36,604 nt of DNA from JBEKTY01 sp049515555 (GCA_049515555.1 JBEKTY010000079.1:1-36604), one strand, 5' to 3'. Shown: positions 1 through 9,001, counted from the first letter of the stretch. Notes: a model not told the origin generated them from the letters alone. Translations and numbers: made by a program.

Positions 1-2060
1 AGTTCGACGTCTACCCCACCAAGGCCGACGTGATCGACGAGAGCATTGGAGGCCCGCCGGTCTATGGGCTGGGCGGGCTGGACAAGCTCCTGCTGATCAT
101 GCACGTGCTGGACAATGCCACAAATGATCGCCCCTTCGAGAAATTCGGCCGTCTGATGCACTCCGAGGGCCGCTACTGGACCTACAACCTGGGCTACAAG
201 GAGGAGATCAAGCAGCACGGAAACAGTTGTCTCGCCAGCTACATGGCTGCGGTAGGGCACGGCCACTACCTGCCCCTCTCGAAGTTCTGGGCAAACAACC
301 CGCAGTTCTTGTACCTCGCCTGGCGCTACAACGACCCCGTACTCGCCTGGCACCACTACGCGAACCCCGGCAGCATCGACTCGCGAGACTTGCCCAATTT
401 CATCGAGAACGGCCTGTGGAAGGTCACCTCGTTCAACGACCGGCGGATTTCCTGGGACATTTGGACCTTCCTGAGCTGGGGCAGGGTCGCCCCGAAGAGT
501 CCCGTCGAGGCCGGCTGGCCGCTCACGGAGTTCTGGCCCAATGCGGGCGCGTTCTTCATCCGCAAGAGCTGGACTCGGACCGCGCGCCTGGCCAAGCCGG
601 GTGAAAAGACGGGCGTCATCTGGGGCTGGGCCGGGCCGGGCGGCTCCAAGGACCGCGTCTCGTTCGGCACGCTGCGCTACGACGCCGACGACCACGAAAT
701 CCTGAGCTGCGCGCCATTCGGCGGCAGCGGAGGCGCGTCGCCGGATTCACTCAAAGGCTTCCACCCGGCGTTACAGAACGTCCTTTTGGTGGACGGCGCC
801 GGGCAGAAGTGGTTCGGCAACATCGACCTTCTGCGGCTCCGCCACGGCGTCACCACGCGGCTCGGGCCCGATACGTTCCTCATGGACATGAGCCCGCATG
901 ACCGGCCCGACTTTCTCTCGGAATACGCGCACCTTCCCGTGGGCGGCGTCTGTTGGACCCGCAAGGTCCACTACGACCGGGAAAAAGACATCCTCTGGAT
1001 CAAGGACGTTGCCTCCACAGGCGACAAGAAGTCGCATCGCTTGCGTTTCAACTGGATCAGTCCCGAGTTGGAGGTGGTGGATGCGGGAACCGTGAAGCTC
1101 GCGGGCGGATACACGCTGGTGGGCAAATCGCTCGATCCGCACTTCGCGCTCACTTCCGAGCTGCACACGCATCGCGAGGCGTACGAGGAATTCCAGGCGA
1201 TGCTCAAGAAGGATCCCAGCCTCGAACAATACAAGAAGGACGCGGAGGGCTACACTTGGAAATCGGTCTACGCGGGAGTCGACGCCCCCACGGCGGAGAT
1301 CGTGTGGGCCATCGGCAAGGACCCGACGGCACTGAGGGCCTATCTGGACGAGCACCGCGAGGTCCTTATTCCTGAGGGGACCATCAGGCCCGAGGCCCAC
1401 TCTTTGACAACGGGGGCGGAACGCCGCGAGAGCGAACCTTCCCGAACCGCGCCGGCGTTCGAACGCAAGGCGCGTGCTGGCGGCCTGAGCGGGACCAGCG
1501 TCGGCCTGTTCTTCCGAGAGGACTGGCGCGAAACGCCACCGGAAACCCCGATCAGCCAGGCCCACGTCGCCAACCCAGACCTTGTTCTGACGCTGCACGG
1601 TCCGGGACAATCCGGCATCAAGAAGAGCCACCACACGCAGCCGGCCGATGATCCGTATTACGTATGGTCGGGCACCGCGGAAGGGAATTGGGCGGTCAGC
1701 CTTCGCCATCGCTCGAAGTCGGCAGATCTCACCGGCTCAGCGAAGATCCGCTGGAGAAGCAAGCAATCGGGATTCCGTCAACTGCGGGTGATCCTGAAGC
1801 TGGCCGACGGCACCTGGCTGGTCAGCGAGCAGTCGGACGGAGAATCCGAGGATTGGCACGTGAAGGAGTTTCAGGTTGCGTCGTTGACATGGCGCATGCT
1901 TGACATTTCTAAAATCGTTGAAGGGGCGCCTTGCCGAACCCCCGACCTCACGCGTGTCGAAGAGGTCGGCTTCAGTGACCTGATGGTTGGAGGCGGAAGC
2001 TCGGCTTGCTCACGCCTCGATTGGATCGAAGTCTACGGCAAGCCACGACCGCAACCCTGA
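1..2060 (+). CDS. Heparinase II/III-like polysaccharide lyase with C-terminal glycan-associated domain (5' partial)
   Basis: The frame is open to the left edge, so the N-terminus, including any signal peptide, lies outside the window; the GTG at 30 is not the real start. The first ~330 visible residues are Trp/Tyr-rich and helical and pass into a beta-rich part with FFIRKSW and LLVDGAGQKWF. This fits the alpha/alpha-toroid plus beta-sandwich layout of heparinase II/III-type lyases, which cleave uronic-acid polysaccharides by beta-elimination. After a linker near residue 480 comes a separate C-terminal domain (about 490-670) with LFFREDW, YVWSG and CSRLDWIEVYG. I recognise that block as a recurring tail on exported planctomycete glycan proteins; its function is unknown and binding is a guess. 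The next gene starts 50 nt downstream on the same strand, so the two probably share a transcript. The lyase call rests on overall resemblance, since the catalytic Tyr/His cannot be pinned down in this partial protein. Confidence 0.6.
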   Translation, partial: FDVYPTKADVIDESIGGPPVYGLGGLDKLLLIMHVLDNATNDRPFEKFGRLMHSEGRYWTYNLGYKEEIKQHGNSCLASYMAAVGHGHYLPLSKFWANNPQFLYLAWRYNDPVLAWHHYANPGSIDSRDLPNFIENGLWKVTSFNDRRISWDIWTFLSWGRVAPKSPVEAGWPLTEFWPNAGAFFIRKSWTRTARLAKPGEKTGVIWGWAGPGGSKDRVSFGTLRYDADDHEILSCAPFGGSGGASPDSLKGFHPALQNVLLVDGAGQKWFGNIDLLRLRHGVTTRLGPDTFLMDMSPHDRPDFLSEYAHLPVGGVCWTRKVHYDREKDILWIKDVASTGDKKSHRLRFNWISPELEVVDAGTVKLAGGYTLVGKSLDPHFALTSELHTHREAYEEFQAMLKKDPSLEQYKKDAEGYTWKSVYAGVDAPTAEIVWAIGKDPTALRAYLDEHREVLIPEGTIRPEAHSLTTGAERRESEPSRTAPAFERKARAGGLSGTSVGLFFREDWRETPPETPISQAHVANPDLVLTLHGPGQSGIKKSHHTQPADDPYYVWSGTAEGNWAVSLRHRSKSADLTGSAKIRWRSKQSGFRQLRVILKLADGTWLVSEQSDGESEDWHVKEFQVASLTWRMLDISKIVEGAPCRTPDLTRVEEVGFSDLMVGGGSSACSRLDWIEVYGKPRPQP

Positions 2061-2110
2061 CCATGCTTGTGTCCGGCGCGTGTCGTATAATGCTCAAGAG
2101 GAGCCAAACG

Positions 2111-5100
2111 ATGCGATCACTCTCTTGCATTCTCGCCGGCCTGTCCGGCCTGTCACTTCTCGCAGGCACTCTTGCTTCGGCAGCCACATGGGACGACACC
2201 CAGATGGCACGCAGGATCGTCGATACGGCTGGCGTCTCGCGGGGCGTTTGCTCGCTGCCTCGTTGCGACGACGGAGCATTGGCGATTCACCTGGCGGAGT
2301 CGGGCTTCCTGGTCCACGGCATGGACGCCGCCGAAACCCACGTGGCCGAGGTCCGCAAGGCGGCCCGGGCCGCTGGCATCCTGGGCCGCACGTTCTATGT
2401 CGAGCGAGGCTCGCCGGCGTCTATCCCCTTCGCCGATGATTACGTCAATCTGCTCGTCGTGGCCGACGCCACCGACGAGAATCTCGCCGCGATACCTCTC
2501 GACGAGGTCCTACGCGTGCTCGCTCCCGGAAGGGGCCGAGCCTTGGTTGGCCTCGCCCCGGCTACGCCGGGCAAACTGAGACACGAGAAGCTGTCGCAGT
2601 GGCTCAAGCAGTGTCCCGCGGCACGCAGCCGGGTGGTCGAAGGTGAAAGCGGGTTGTGGGCCCTGGTGAGCAAGTCGCCAAAGGCCGGCGCCGTGGCCTG
2701 GACGCACCGCCTCTTCAACCCCAGCAACAATCCTGTATCGGGCGACACGGCCTGCGCCTGGCCGCTCATGACCCAGTGGCTCGGAAAACCCTACTTGGCC
2801 CAGCAGCCGCTGATGCTCGTGGCCGGCGGCCGGCTGGCGTCCGTGCGGCCAGACTGGAACCGGGCAGTGCTTGAGGTCCTCGATGCGCACAACGGCGTAC
2901 TACTCTGGCGGCGCAAGTTGCCGGACGCCTCGGTCGCCACGCGAACCAGCGGCATGGTGCTCCTGCCGGATGCGCTCTATCTCGCCGAAGGGCCCAACGT
3001 TCTCGTATTCGAGCCGGCCACCGGCAGCAAGAAGGGACAAATTCCGTGCGAACAGCTCGGTCAGCAAGTGAAATGGCTGGCCATCGAGGCCGGACGGCTT
3101 TGCGTCATGGCGGGTTCGGCAGAGGAGGCTCTGTTTGCTTCCCAAACGTGGAAAGTGTTTGGCGATGCGCCGCGCAACTTCGGCAAGTGCCAAAGTCTTG
3201 GCGCCTACGATCTCTCAGCCGGAAAATGGCTGTGGACCCATCGAGAAGAAGCCGAATCGCTCGACGAGTCGCTGGTCGGCCTTTGCAACGGACGACTGTA
3301 CTACTACGTCACCGGCCGCCACGCGGCCTGCCGCGAGACCACAACCGGCAACGTCTTGTGGACCAATGCCAAGGTGGTGGAGAAGCTCAAGCCGCCGCCG
3401 GGCAACATCGACACCCGCGGGCATCTCGGCGCGCTGATTTGCGGCGGGAAATTCCTGGCCTTCCACAGGACCAATGCGGGGACCGCGATTTGCTCGGCGA
3501 CCAACGGCGAGCCGCTCTGGACGATCAAGGCTACTTCGCTCTTGTTCTTCAACGACCTCTTGATCCGCAAGGGCGGCGACAACTGGGGCAATCCTGCGGT
3601 GTTCGAGGCGGCCACCGGTACGCCGGCGAAGAATTGGCCGAAAATGAACTTCGGGTCCGGTTGTGGGACCTTCACGCTCACGCCGAACCTGCTTTGCGGT
3701 CAGTTCGGCCTGACCTACGACTTCAAGGTCGGCAAGGACCTTGATCTTCTCACCGGCAACGGGCCGCTGGCGCACAAGACGCCGTGCCTGGCCGGCACGT
3801 TCGTGGGCGAAGGAATGCTGCTGTTCGGCAGCGCGGCCTGCACGTGCCCTTACACGGTGCGGGGAACCATCGTGCAATCGCCGGCGCCGACCGAGGCGAC
3901 GCCCACGCCATCGCAGTCATCGAAGCAAGATACTCCCCGGACAAGCTTCCCGGTTCAGCCGCCGGCGGTGGACGCTGCCGACTGGCCCGCCTTCCGTGCC
4001 ACGGTCGCCCGCGGCAACGCCAGTCGAGCGAAGGTGTCTATGCGGCCGGCCATTCGTTGGACCTGGCGGCCGTCGCCAGGTATCGCAGCCGCAGCCGAGG
4101 TCGATCCGCTGGACTCCCGTCACGAGCCCACGCAAGCGACGGCGGCCGGCACGCTGGTCTTTGCCACGGAGACGGACGGCTCGATCACGGCCTTGGATCT
4201 CGCCACGGGCCGGGTCCGTTGGACGTTCCCAACCGCCGGCCGGCTGTTCGCTCCGCCCACGATAGCCGACGGCCGCTGTTTCATCGGCTCGGGCGATGGT
4301 CAGCTCTACTGCGTGGAAGCGAACACGGGCCGGCCGCTGTGGCGCTACCGCGTCGCCCCCGCCGACCGGCGGATCATGGTTTACGGCGACCTGCTGAGCA
4401 CCTGGCCGATCACCGGCGGCGCGCTGGTGCATGAAGGGGTGGTTTACGCGGTGGCCGGCATTTTGGACGGCGATGGCACGCACGTCGTGGCGCTCGATGC
4501 CGCCAGCGGCACGCTCAGATGGCGGCAGGACGCCGCCGGCCACCTGGACTCCCGGCGGCGCACCGGCATAGCCGGCGTCGGTTGTCCGGCGATTGGCAGC
4601 GGCCGGCTCTGGCTCCGCCGCGACAGTTTCGATCTGGCCACGGGTGAAGTGCGACCCTATGCTGGCCTGAAGAAGCACCCCTATTATGAAATGAACAACA
4701 ACGTCCTGGAACGCTACACCGGCGTCTTCGCAAACCGATTCCTCGTGACCGGAGGCCGTCGATCTTTCGAGGAGCAATTCGCCGCGGATAACGAGCGCGG
4801 GAACGAGAACGTCAGCATGATGGAACTGACGGAGCAGGGGACGGGGAAATCGCCCGCGGTCACCCCGTGGCAGTTCTGCCGGAACATGCCCGCCTGGGAC
4901 GACCACAACCTGGTGGCGCTGCCCATGGCCCACTACCACTGGAGTGCCGACGGGAAACAGCCGCCGTGCGTGCGGGAAGAGGATCTGGTCTGCTGGGACA
5001 CCCCGCGAGCGGTCGCCGAGTTGCGGAAGACGATCGACGTTGCGATGAAAGACCCCAATTCGCCGTATCGCCAGTTTCTCATGAATCGCGGCCTGTGGGG

Positions 5101-5443
5101 CAAGGAGTTGGACAAGCGCAAGGGTGATCAGTTCCAGGCCCCGCAGCAGGTCTGGAGGCGCGAGAAGCCGCGGTACATCGCGGCCGTGCTGGCCGACAAC
5201 GCGGTGTTGGCGGCCTTCGGCACACCGGCCGTGCCGGGCATGGTGCCGCCGGGCAAGGAAAAGGCCGCGCCGGCCGCCTACGGCCTGACGGCCTACGACC
5301 GCGCCGACGGCAAACTGCTTTGGGAGGTTGCGTTGCCGGGCGAGCCGCTCATGGACGGCTTGTCGATCGCCCGCGACGGCACGACGCTCGTGCGGCTGCT
5401 GGACGGCTCGCTCGTAGCCGTCGGCACACCTGGCGAGCGTTAA
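2111..5443 (+). CDS. Exported methyltransferase-fold / PQQ-like beta-propeller fusion protein
   Basis: This 1110-residue protein starts at the ATG at 2111, which follows AAGAGGAG (2096-2103) at 7 nt and opens a signal peptide ending near LASAA. Residues ~36-180 look like a class I SAM-dependent methyltransferase fold: a degenerate glycine motif (GVCSLPRCDDG), an acidic strand (VHGMDAAE), IPFADDYVNLLVVAD and EVLRVLAPG, as in type-11 methyltransferases. The rest is beta-propeller with PQQ-like blades such as DAHNGVLLWRRKLP, DLATGRVRWTFP and ANTGRPLWRYRV. It appears to be two propellers split by a Thr/Pro/Ser-rich linker near residues 620-650. PQQ-like repeats often act as scaffolds (as in BamB) without a cofactor, so no dehydrogenase activity is implied. 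SAM is not expected outside the cytoplasm, so the first domain may be a binding relic. Probably co-transcribed with the lyase upstream. Confidence 0.8.
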   Translation: MRSLSCILAGLSGLSLLAGTLASAATWDDTQMARRIVDTAGVSRGVCSLPRCDDGALAIHLAESGFLVHGMDAAETHVAEVRKAARAAGILGRTFYVERGSPASIPFADDYVNLLVVADATDENLAAIPLDEVLRVLAPGRGRALVGLAPATPGKLRHEKLSQWLKQCPAARSRVVEGESGLWALVSKSPKAGAVAWTHRLFNPSNNPVSGDTACAWPLMTQWLGKPYLAQQPLMLVAGGRLASVRPDWNRAVLEVLDAHNGVLLWRRKLPDASVATRTSGMVLLPDALYLAEGPNVLVFEPATGSKKGQIPCEQLGQQVKWLAIEAGRLCVMAGSAEEALFASQTWKVFGDAPRNFGKCQSLGAYDLSAGKWLWTHREEAESLDESLVGLCNGRLYYYVTGRHAACRETTTGNVLWTNAKVVEKLKPPPGNIDTRGHLGALICGGKFLAFHRTNAGTAICSATNGEPLWTIKATSLLFFNDLLIRKGGDNWGNPAVFEAATGTPAKNWPKMNFGSGCGTFTLTPNLLCGQFGLTYDFKVGKDLDLLTGNGPLAHKTPCLAGTFVGEGMLLFGSAACTCPYTVRGTIVQSPAPTEATPTPSQSSKQDTPRTSFPVQPPAVDAADWPAFRATVARGNASRAKVSMRPAIRWTWRPSPGIAAAAEVDPLDSRHEPTQATAAGTLVFATETDGSITALDLATGRVRWTFPTAGRLFAPPTIADGRCFIGSGDGQLYCVEANTGRPLWRYRVAPADRRIMVYGDLLSTWPITGGALVHEGVVYAVAGILDGDGTHVVALDAASGTLRWRQDAAGHLDSRRRTGIAGVGCPAIGSGRLWLRRDSFDLATGEVRPYAGLKKHPYYEMNNNVLERYTGVFANRFLVTGGRRSFEEQFAADNERGNENVSMMELTEQGTGKSPAVTPWQFCRNMPAWDDHNLVALPMAHYHWSADGKQPPCVREEDLVCWDTPRAVAELRKTIDVAMKDPNSPYRQFLMNRGLWGKELDKRKGDQFQAPQQVWRREKPRYIAAVLADNAVLAAFGTPAVPGMVPPGKEKAAPAAYGLTAYDRADGKLLWEVALPGEPLMDGLSIARDGTTLVRLLDGSLVAVGTPGER

Positions 5444-5480
5444 TTGGTTGTGAGCACTAGGCCAGCGACCATTATCATGA

Positions 5481-5506
5481 CACGCAACCCGCTGTTGGGT
5501 CCCGTG
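5481..5506 (+). terminator. Possible hairpin after the beta-propeller gene
   Basis: CACG (5481-5484) can pair with CGTG (5503-5506) and ACCC (5487-5490) with GGGT (5497-5500), around a 2x2 internal loop and a six-base loop. It lies 38 nt after the stop of the beta-propeller gene and before the next signal-peptide gene. No T-run follows, so it may be only a weak stop, a processing site or chance. Confidence 0.25.
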
Positions 5507-5546
5507 ACCGGAAAAGAGGCGAACCATCATTATCGTGGGAGGAGTT

Positions 5547-6677
5547 ATGAGGATCGTCAAGCATTTGTTGCTCGTGGGTGTCATGGCTGTTTGCAGTGTG
5601 GAGTCTACGGCCCGAGCCGCCGAATCGAGCATGGGGAAGGTGAAAATCGGGGCGAACCCCAATCACACTTGGGGCGGCGCCACGATGAACGCCTTTGCGA
5701 ATATCCTGTACACCTTCGCCGGCAACATTCGGGAAGACGGCGTCGGGCTGCGGGACGACACTGTGATGTGGTTTCCGGGCGGAAAGGAAAGCCTCGAGGG
5801 GCTCTGGCCGGAAAGCACGGACGATCCGGCCACCTGGTACAAACTCATCTATCATTGCGATTCCGACGCGCTCAAAGAGCGATTCGCCTTTCCCGATGGC
5901 CGTTTTACCTATGTGAAGGCGCCGGCACGGGATGGCCACGGCAATTGGACCGCGTGGCTGAAGTATAAGGAACTTTGGAACGACAGGAACTGCGAAATAC
6001 GCATGCACTTTGCCCCTGCGGAACTGGATGTGAAGGGCTTCAGCAAGTTTCCGGTGACCAAATTGAAACTGCTTTACCCCGGCAGCAAGGACGACGATTT
6101 TCTGTCGCCGATTTTCAAGAAGCGGGCCGCCGGATTCGCCCGCTTCCGTTTCCTCGATCCGATGAACATGAACGGCCGACAATGTTTCTACACGTGCGAA
6201 GTGCCCAGTGCGCCCGACAGCGAATTCGCTCGCCGCGCGCTCAGCATCCCCGGTAAGAAGCCGGCGGTCTTTAAGGTCAACAGGGCCTTCGGCGGAGGCG
6301 CGGGCAAGGACCGCGAGTTCGTTCGCTGGGACGGGCAGAAATACAGCTCCCCCGATCCCATCGGCATCGGCTGCCTGGCGCCGTGCGAGTTGGAATACAA
6401 GCTGGACGGGCGATTCGCCTTCGTCAGCGCCGAGGTTGGCGTCGATCACGAGGTGGACGGCGGCGCCGGCACGCCCCACGGCAATGTCACCTTCCAAGTA
6501 TGGGGAGCCAAGTCGCCCGATCCGCAATCCAAGGACTACACCTTGTTGGCCGAGTACAAGAATCTCACCAGCCGCACTCCGGTCACGCGGGTAGTCGTTG
6601 ACATGACCGGCCTACAGCGGATGAAATTCGTAGTGCTCGGCAAAGGCGAGCCGTACGATCACGTGGATATCGTCTAA
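5547..6677 (+). CDS. Secreted NPCBM-type carbohydrate-binding protein, end probably clipped
   Basis: The protein has 376 residues. The start is set at ATG 5547, just after GGGAGGAG (5538-5544, an unusually short 2-nt gap); a GTG at 5535 in the same frame overlaps that ribosome site. Residues 1-26 form a signal peptide (hydrophobic LLLVGVMAV, then ARAAES). The middle (about 30-250) is of unknown fold. The C-terminal ~110 residues resemble NPCBM modules: VSAEVGVDHEVDGG, VTFQVWG, VVVDMTGLQRMKFVV and GKGEPYDHVDIV. NPCBM domains normally continue a few residues past the DH-D motif, so the abrupt stop suggests that the last codons are lost. The stop codon overlaps that of the convergent fragment by four bases (CTAA, 6674-6677), which marks a probable join. 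Binding of exported polysaccharide is inferred from the module. Confidence 0.6.
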   Translation: MRIVKHLLLVGVMAVCSVESTARAAESSMGKVKIGANPNHTWGGATMNAFANILYTFAGNIREDGVGLRDDTVMWFPGGKESLEGLWPESTDDPATWYKLIYHCDSDALKERFAFPDGRFTYVKAPARDGHGNWTAWLKYKELWNDRNCEIRMHFAPAELDVKGFSKFPVTKLKLLYPGSKDDDFLSPIFKKRAAGFARFRFLDPMNMNGRQCFYTCEVPSAPDSEFARRALSIPGKKPAVFKVNRAFGGGAGKDREFVRWDGQKYSSPDPIGIGCLAPCELEYKLDGRFAFVSAEVGVDHEVDGGAGTPHGNVTFQVWGAKSPDPQSKDYTLLAEYKNLTSRTPVTRVVVDMTGLQRMKFVVLGKGEPYDHVDIV

Positions 6678-7609
6678 TCGGCGTCGATGCGGTGGTTGAA
6701 GATCATCGTGGCGTTGTAGCCGGTAGTGCCCAACCAGCGGACCACGGCCGCGCGCGTGCCCGCGGGAATATCGGTTACCTCGACGAGGTTGCCGAAGGCC
6801 ACGGTCGGCCCTTTGCAGCGGCTGACGGTCTTGAAGGTGTTTCCGCGGTCGAACGAGACCTGCACTTCCCAGCCGCCCCGCGGGTCGCGGGCGCGGTAGT
6901 GCGTGGCAATCGTCATGCGGGTCATGTCGCCTGGCGTTTCGACCGCGTAGCTCAGTTCGCCGTCGCGCTTCGTCGGATCGATCAAGAGACGCTCCTTCAG
7001 GTTCCGCGATTGCGGATGGAAGTCGGTGTAGACGAGTTGCCGGCCTTTGTTCGCGACGTCCGACGAACCCTCGATGCTGATCGTCCCTTCCTGCGGCCCG
7101 GCCGAGAAGGTGATCGTGTTCTGACCCTTGTCCAAGGCGGGCAAGGGGCGTTGCGAGTGCTGAACGTCGTGGTGGAAACTGAGCCCGTCCAGCCCCGTGC
7201 CGGCCCCCTGGAACGCCAGCCGGAGGCGATAGTCGTAGCGGCGGAGGATGAGCTTGCTGAGGTCGATCTGCCGCGGGCCGCTGGCGTCGATGCGGACCAC
7301 TTCCTGCCAATCCAACCCATTGTTGTCGCTCAGCGCCACCGCAATCGATCCGCCGGGGCCGACGACTGCTTGCAGTTTAGCCTCGCTCTTGAGGTAGACG
7401 TAACTCGTGGGGTTGCGGATCTCCAAAACGCCCTGCTTGACGCCCTCCTTGACGCGGAGCTTGCCGGCAACCTTGAGGCCCTCCAATCGCCAGGCGCTCC
7501 TTTCGAGCGACGCATTCAACGGCACATCGTACTCCAGCGTGCCGTTGCCGATGCGTCCGGGGGCCAGGTCGCCGAACTTGGGGCAGTAGGCCGAGGTCGA
7601 GGTCTTCAT
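6674..7609 (-). pseudogene. Internal fragment of a large secreted glycan-associated protein
   Basis: The 311-residue frame has no signal peptide. An in-frame TAG lies two codons upstream of its ATG, and its N-terminal bases (KTSTSAYC) abut an unrelated plus-strand gene tail at 7602. The body resembles a conserved beta-sandwich block seen in large exported planctomycete proteins: DNNGLDW, YDYRLRLAF, HDVQHSQRPLPAL, LVYTDFHPQ, ATHYRARD and FNHRIDAD. In those proteins the sequence normally continues beyond RIDAD; here it stops there with TAG, four bases inside the stop of the convergent NPCBM gene. Both ends therefore look cut, and the piece has no visible promoter or ribosome site. The block is recognised by resemblance only and has no assigned function; sugar binding or surface display is a guess. 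It may still be translated, but I treat it as a remnant. Confidence 0.5.
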
Positions 7610-7727
7610 TCGGGACTACCTTTGGGCCGCGCTGCCCCGGCCGCCGTTCTCGGAGGAAGACGCCGAGGTGCTCGCCAAGCGCGTCTATGATCATGTGTGG
7701 CAGCAGAGCCTGAGCGGCGCGGTATAG
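7602..7727 (+). pseudogene. C-terminal remnant, probably type I restriction subunit R (HsdR)
   Basis: Forty-one codons read VFIRDYLWAALP, then PPFSEEDAEVLAKRVYDHVWQQS, then SLSGAV and TAG at 7725. An in-frame stop lies at 7587, so no start is available. The pattern (LP, proline-aromatic, acidic helix, then RVYDHVWQQS) resembles the extreme C-terminus of helicase-type restriction R subunits, where it forms a short helical tail. The upstream part is missing because another gene fragment begins on the opposite strand at 7609. A matching N-terminal HsdR piece occurs at 18758-18928 on the minus strand. The family call for such a short tail is tentative. Confidence 0.4.
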
Positions 7728-8137
7728 TTCTCGACGAGCACCATCTATTTGTCGTTGTCATCCGAGCGGTGCGCTTTGACGAAGCCCACGCGTTGCCAGA
7801 CACTACCCACCAGGAACTGGCCAACGCTCAGGATACTCCTGGTGCGCTGTCACAGTCTATCGACGACTACGGGCGCATTGCCTACACTCGCATCGTGGCG
7901 GCAGTGGAATTTGCAGATTCCTTCGAGATTCGTAATCTTTACAACCTGCTGCCCCCCCAGTGGATGAGTAGCGGGCCATTCCTGGTGGACCAGGTGGTAG
8001 AATCCTCTCTCATGAAGCCCGCCGTTGCCATCGATCTCGCCCGCCGTCTTCGCCCACGGCCGCGACGCTGGCCCCAACGCCGGCCTGGGACGGGCCTTAA
8101 CGAAGCCCTCTAATCGCCGATTTGCGCGGTTGCCCGC
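7728..8137. other. 410 bp with no convincing gene
   Basis: Open frames exist on both strands, but none has a ribosome site, a recognisable motif or a coding-like composition. The only local structure is a short palindrome, CCTGGT-GG-ACCAGG (7981-7994). The stretch separates the R-subunit tail from the 3' end of the XRE regulator gene and may be decayed sequence. Confidence 0.5.
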
Positions 8138-8500
8138 TCATCGAACGTCGTCCCAGACCATCGTAAGCAATATCCGGTGAAGCTCGTGGAACTCCTTGAT
8201 CACTTCGTCAATCCCCTTTGGAAAGCCGACGCCATATTCTCGCTTGATTCTCTCCCAATGCTCTATTCTAGCCGCAATCGAAGCAAGTTTTGATTGGATC
8301 GGCTGCGGGTCGATAATCGTCAATCCTAAGACCGACATTAGTTTTTGCGCCGTATCCAGACGAAGGTTGTCCCGAGTTCCCGCTACAAAGCGCTGTAGCA
8401 CCTGCTGAGGAATGCCCGCCATCTTGGCAAGCCGATTCACGCTTAGTCCGCGCCGAAGCACGGCTTCGCGTAGCCAGTTGCTCATCTCTTGACGAGGCAT
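8138..8500 (-). CDS. XRE-family helix-turn-helix transcriptional regulator
   Basis: The ATG at 8500 gives 120 residues. The first ~60 carry a Cro/CI-type helix-turn-helix: WLREAVLRRGLSVNRLAKMAG, then IPQQVLQRFVAG and LRLDTAQKLMSVLGL. The rest is a charged helical tail (IEHWERIKREYG to FHELHRILL) that could mediate dimerisation. Three in-frame ATGs compete (8509, 8500, 8485). The one at 8509 overlaps the predicted -10 box, so it cannot be in the transcript; 8500 coincides with the predicted +1, implying a leaderless message, and 8485 is the fallback. Repressors of this kind commonly repress themselves and guard a neighbouring toxin or defence gene; the zinc-ribbon/caspase pair is divergent, 289 nt away. 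No toxin partner is visible downstream in its own direction. Confidence 0.8.
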   Translation of the reverse strand: MPRQEMSNWLREAVLRRGLSVNRLAKMAGIPQQVLQRFVAGTRDNLRLDTAQKLMSVLGLTIIDPQPIQSKLASIAARIEHWERIKREYGVGFPKGIDEVIKEFHELHRILLTMVWDDVR

Positions 8501-8507
8501 GGAGACC

Positions 8508-8535
8508 ATATTACACCTTTTGGTGTATGCGTCAA
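8508..8535 (-). promoter_or_regulatory. Sigma70-like promoter with palindromic operator for the XRE gene
   Basis: On the minus strand TTGACG (8530-8535) stands 16 nt from TAATAT (8508-8513). The spacer is largely filled by an inverted repeat, with arms TACACC (8512-8517) and GGTGTA (8522-8527) around TTTT. A protein bound there would block RNA polymerase, as expected for autorepression by the XRE protein. Binding by that protein is inferred from the arrangement. Confidence 0.6.
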
Positions 8536-8788
8536 GAGCTGGATCGCACGCCGTATGTCATTGTGCCGAAAGCAGCTAGAGCACGAGTCCATCCGCCACA
8601 CCAAAAGTCATATAGGGCCTTTCTTCCCTTCTTGCTATCAAGTCTATGCGCGTTTCCAAATTGACTAAATGGAGGCGTTCCTGTGATCTCGAAGCAGACG
8701 AGCATGAGCATCCCACGGCAAACGGCTGAGTTTACGCTCTTCGATTTTCAGTGGTCCAGATTTTTACCTCAATCAGGAAGGAGAAAAA

Positions 8789-9001
8789 ATGCTTACCGTT
8801 GAATTCAAATGCCAGAAGTGCGGTCTGCACTTTCACAAAGAGGTGCTTGACCGGGAGGATCCGAACGAGCGATACGTGCAAGGGGCTCCCTTGCGATGTC
8901 CGAATTGCAACAGCATGCTAATCGAGCGACTTCAAACGCTACGGCGGGTGCGGTCAGGTGGCTTGTCTTCAAGATCCAGACAACAAGGCTCGTTTTCCTG
9001 A
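8789..9001 (+). CDS. Small zinc-ribbon protein
   Basis: This 70-residue protein starts at ATG 8789 behind a strong AAGGAG with 6-nt spacing. Two CxxC knuckles (Cys8/Cys11 and Cys37/Cys40, context FKCQKCG and RCPNCN) would bind one zinc ion. The C-terminal 25 residues are basic and Ser/Arg-rich and look disordered. The layout resembles FmdB-type and other stand-alone zinc ribbons, whose roles range from nucleic-acid to protein binding, so no specific function is assigned. The caspase-like gene starts 67 nt downstream on the same strand with its own ribosome site, which suggests one transcription unit. In that context the zinc ribbon could be a sensor or adaptor for the protease; that is inference. 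No promoter was identified with confidence in the 250 bp upstream. Confidence 0.7.
   Translation: MLTVEFKCQKCGLHFHKEVLDREDPNERYVQGAPLRCPNCNSMLIERLQTLRRVRSGGLSSRSRQQGSFS

Noticed and set aside
771..1709. Long minus-strand frame of 312 codons
   Set aside because: It is antisense to the clearly coding lyase gene and has the Arg/Ala/Val-rich look of a shadow frame, without motif or ribosome site.
3917..5662. Long minus-strand frame of 581 codons
   Set aside because: It lies opposite the beta-propeller gene, which has domain motifs and a ribosome site; the frame has none and is a GC-driven shadow.
7697..8113. 138-codon plus frame between the R-subunit tail and the XRE gene
   Set aside because: It overlaps the R-subunit tail in another frame and has no motif or ribosome site.
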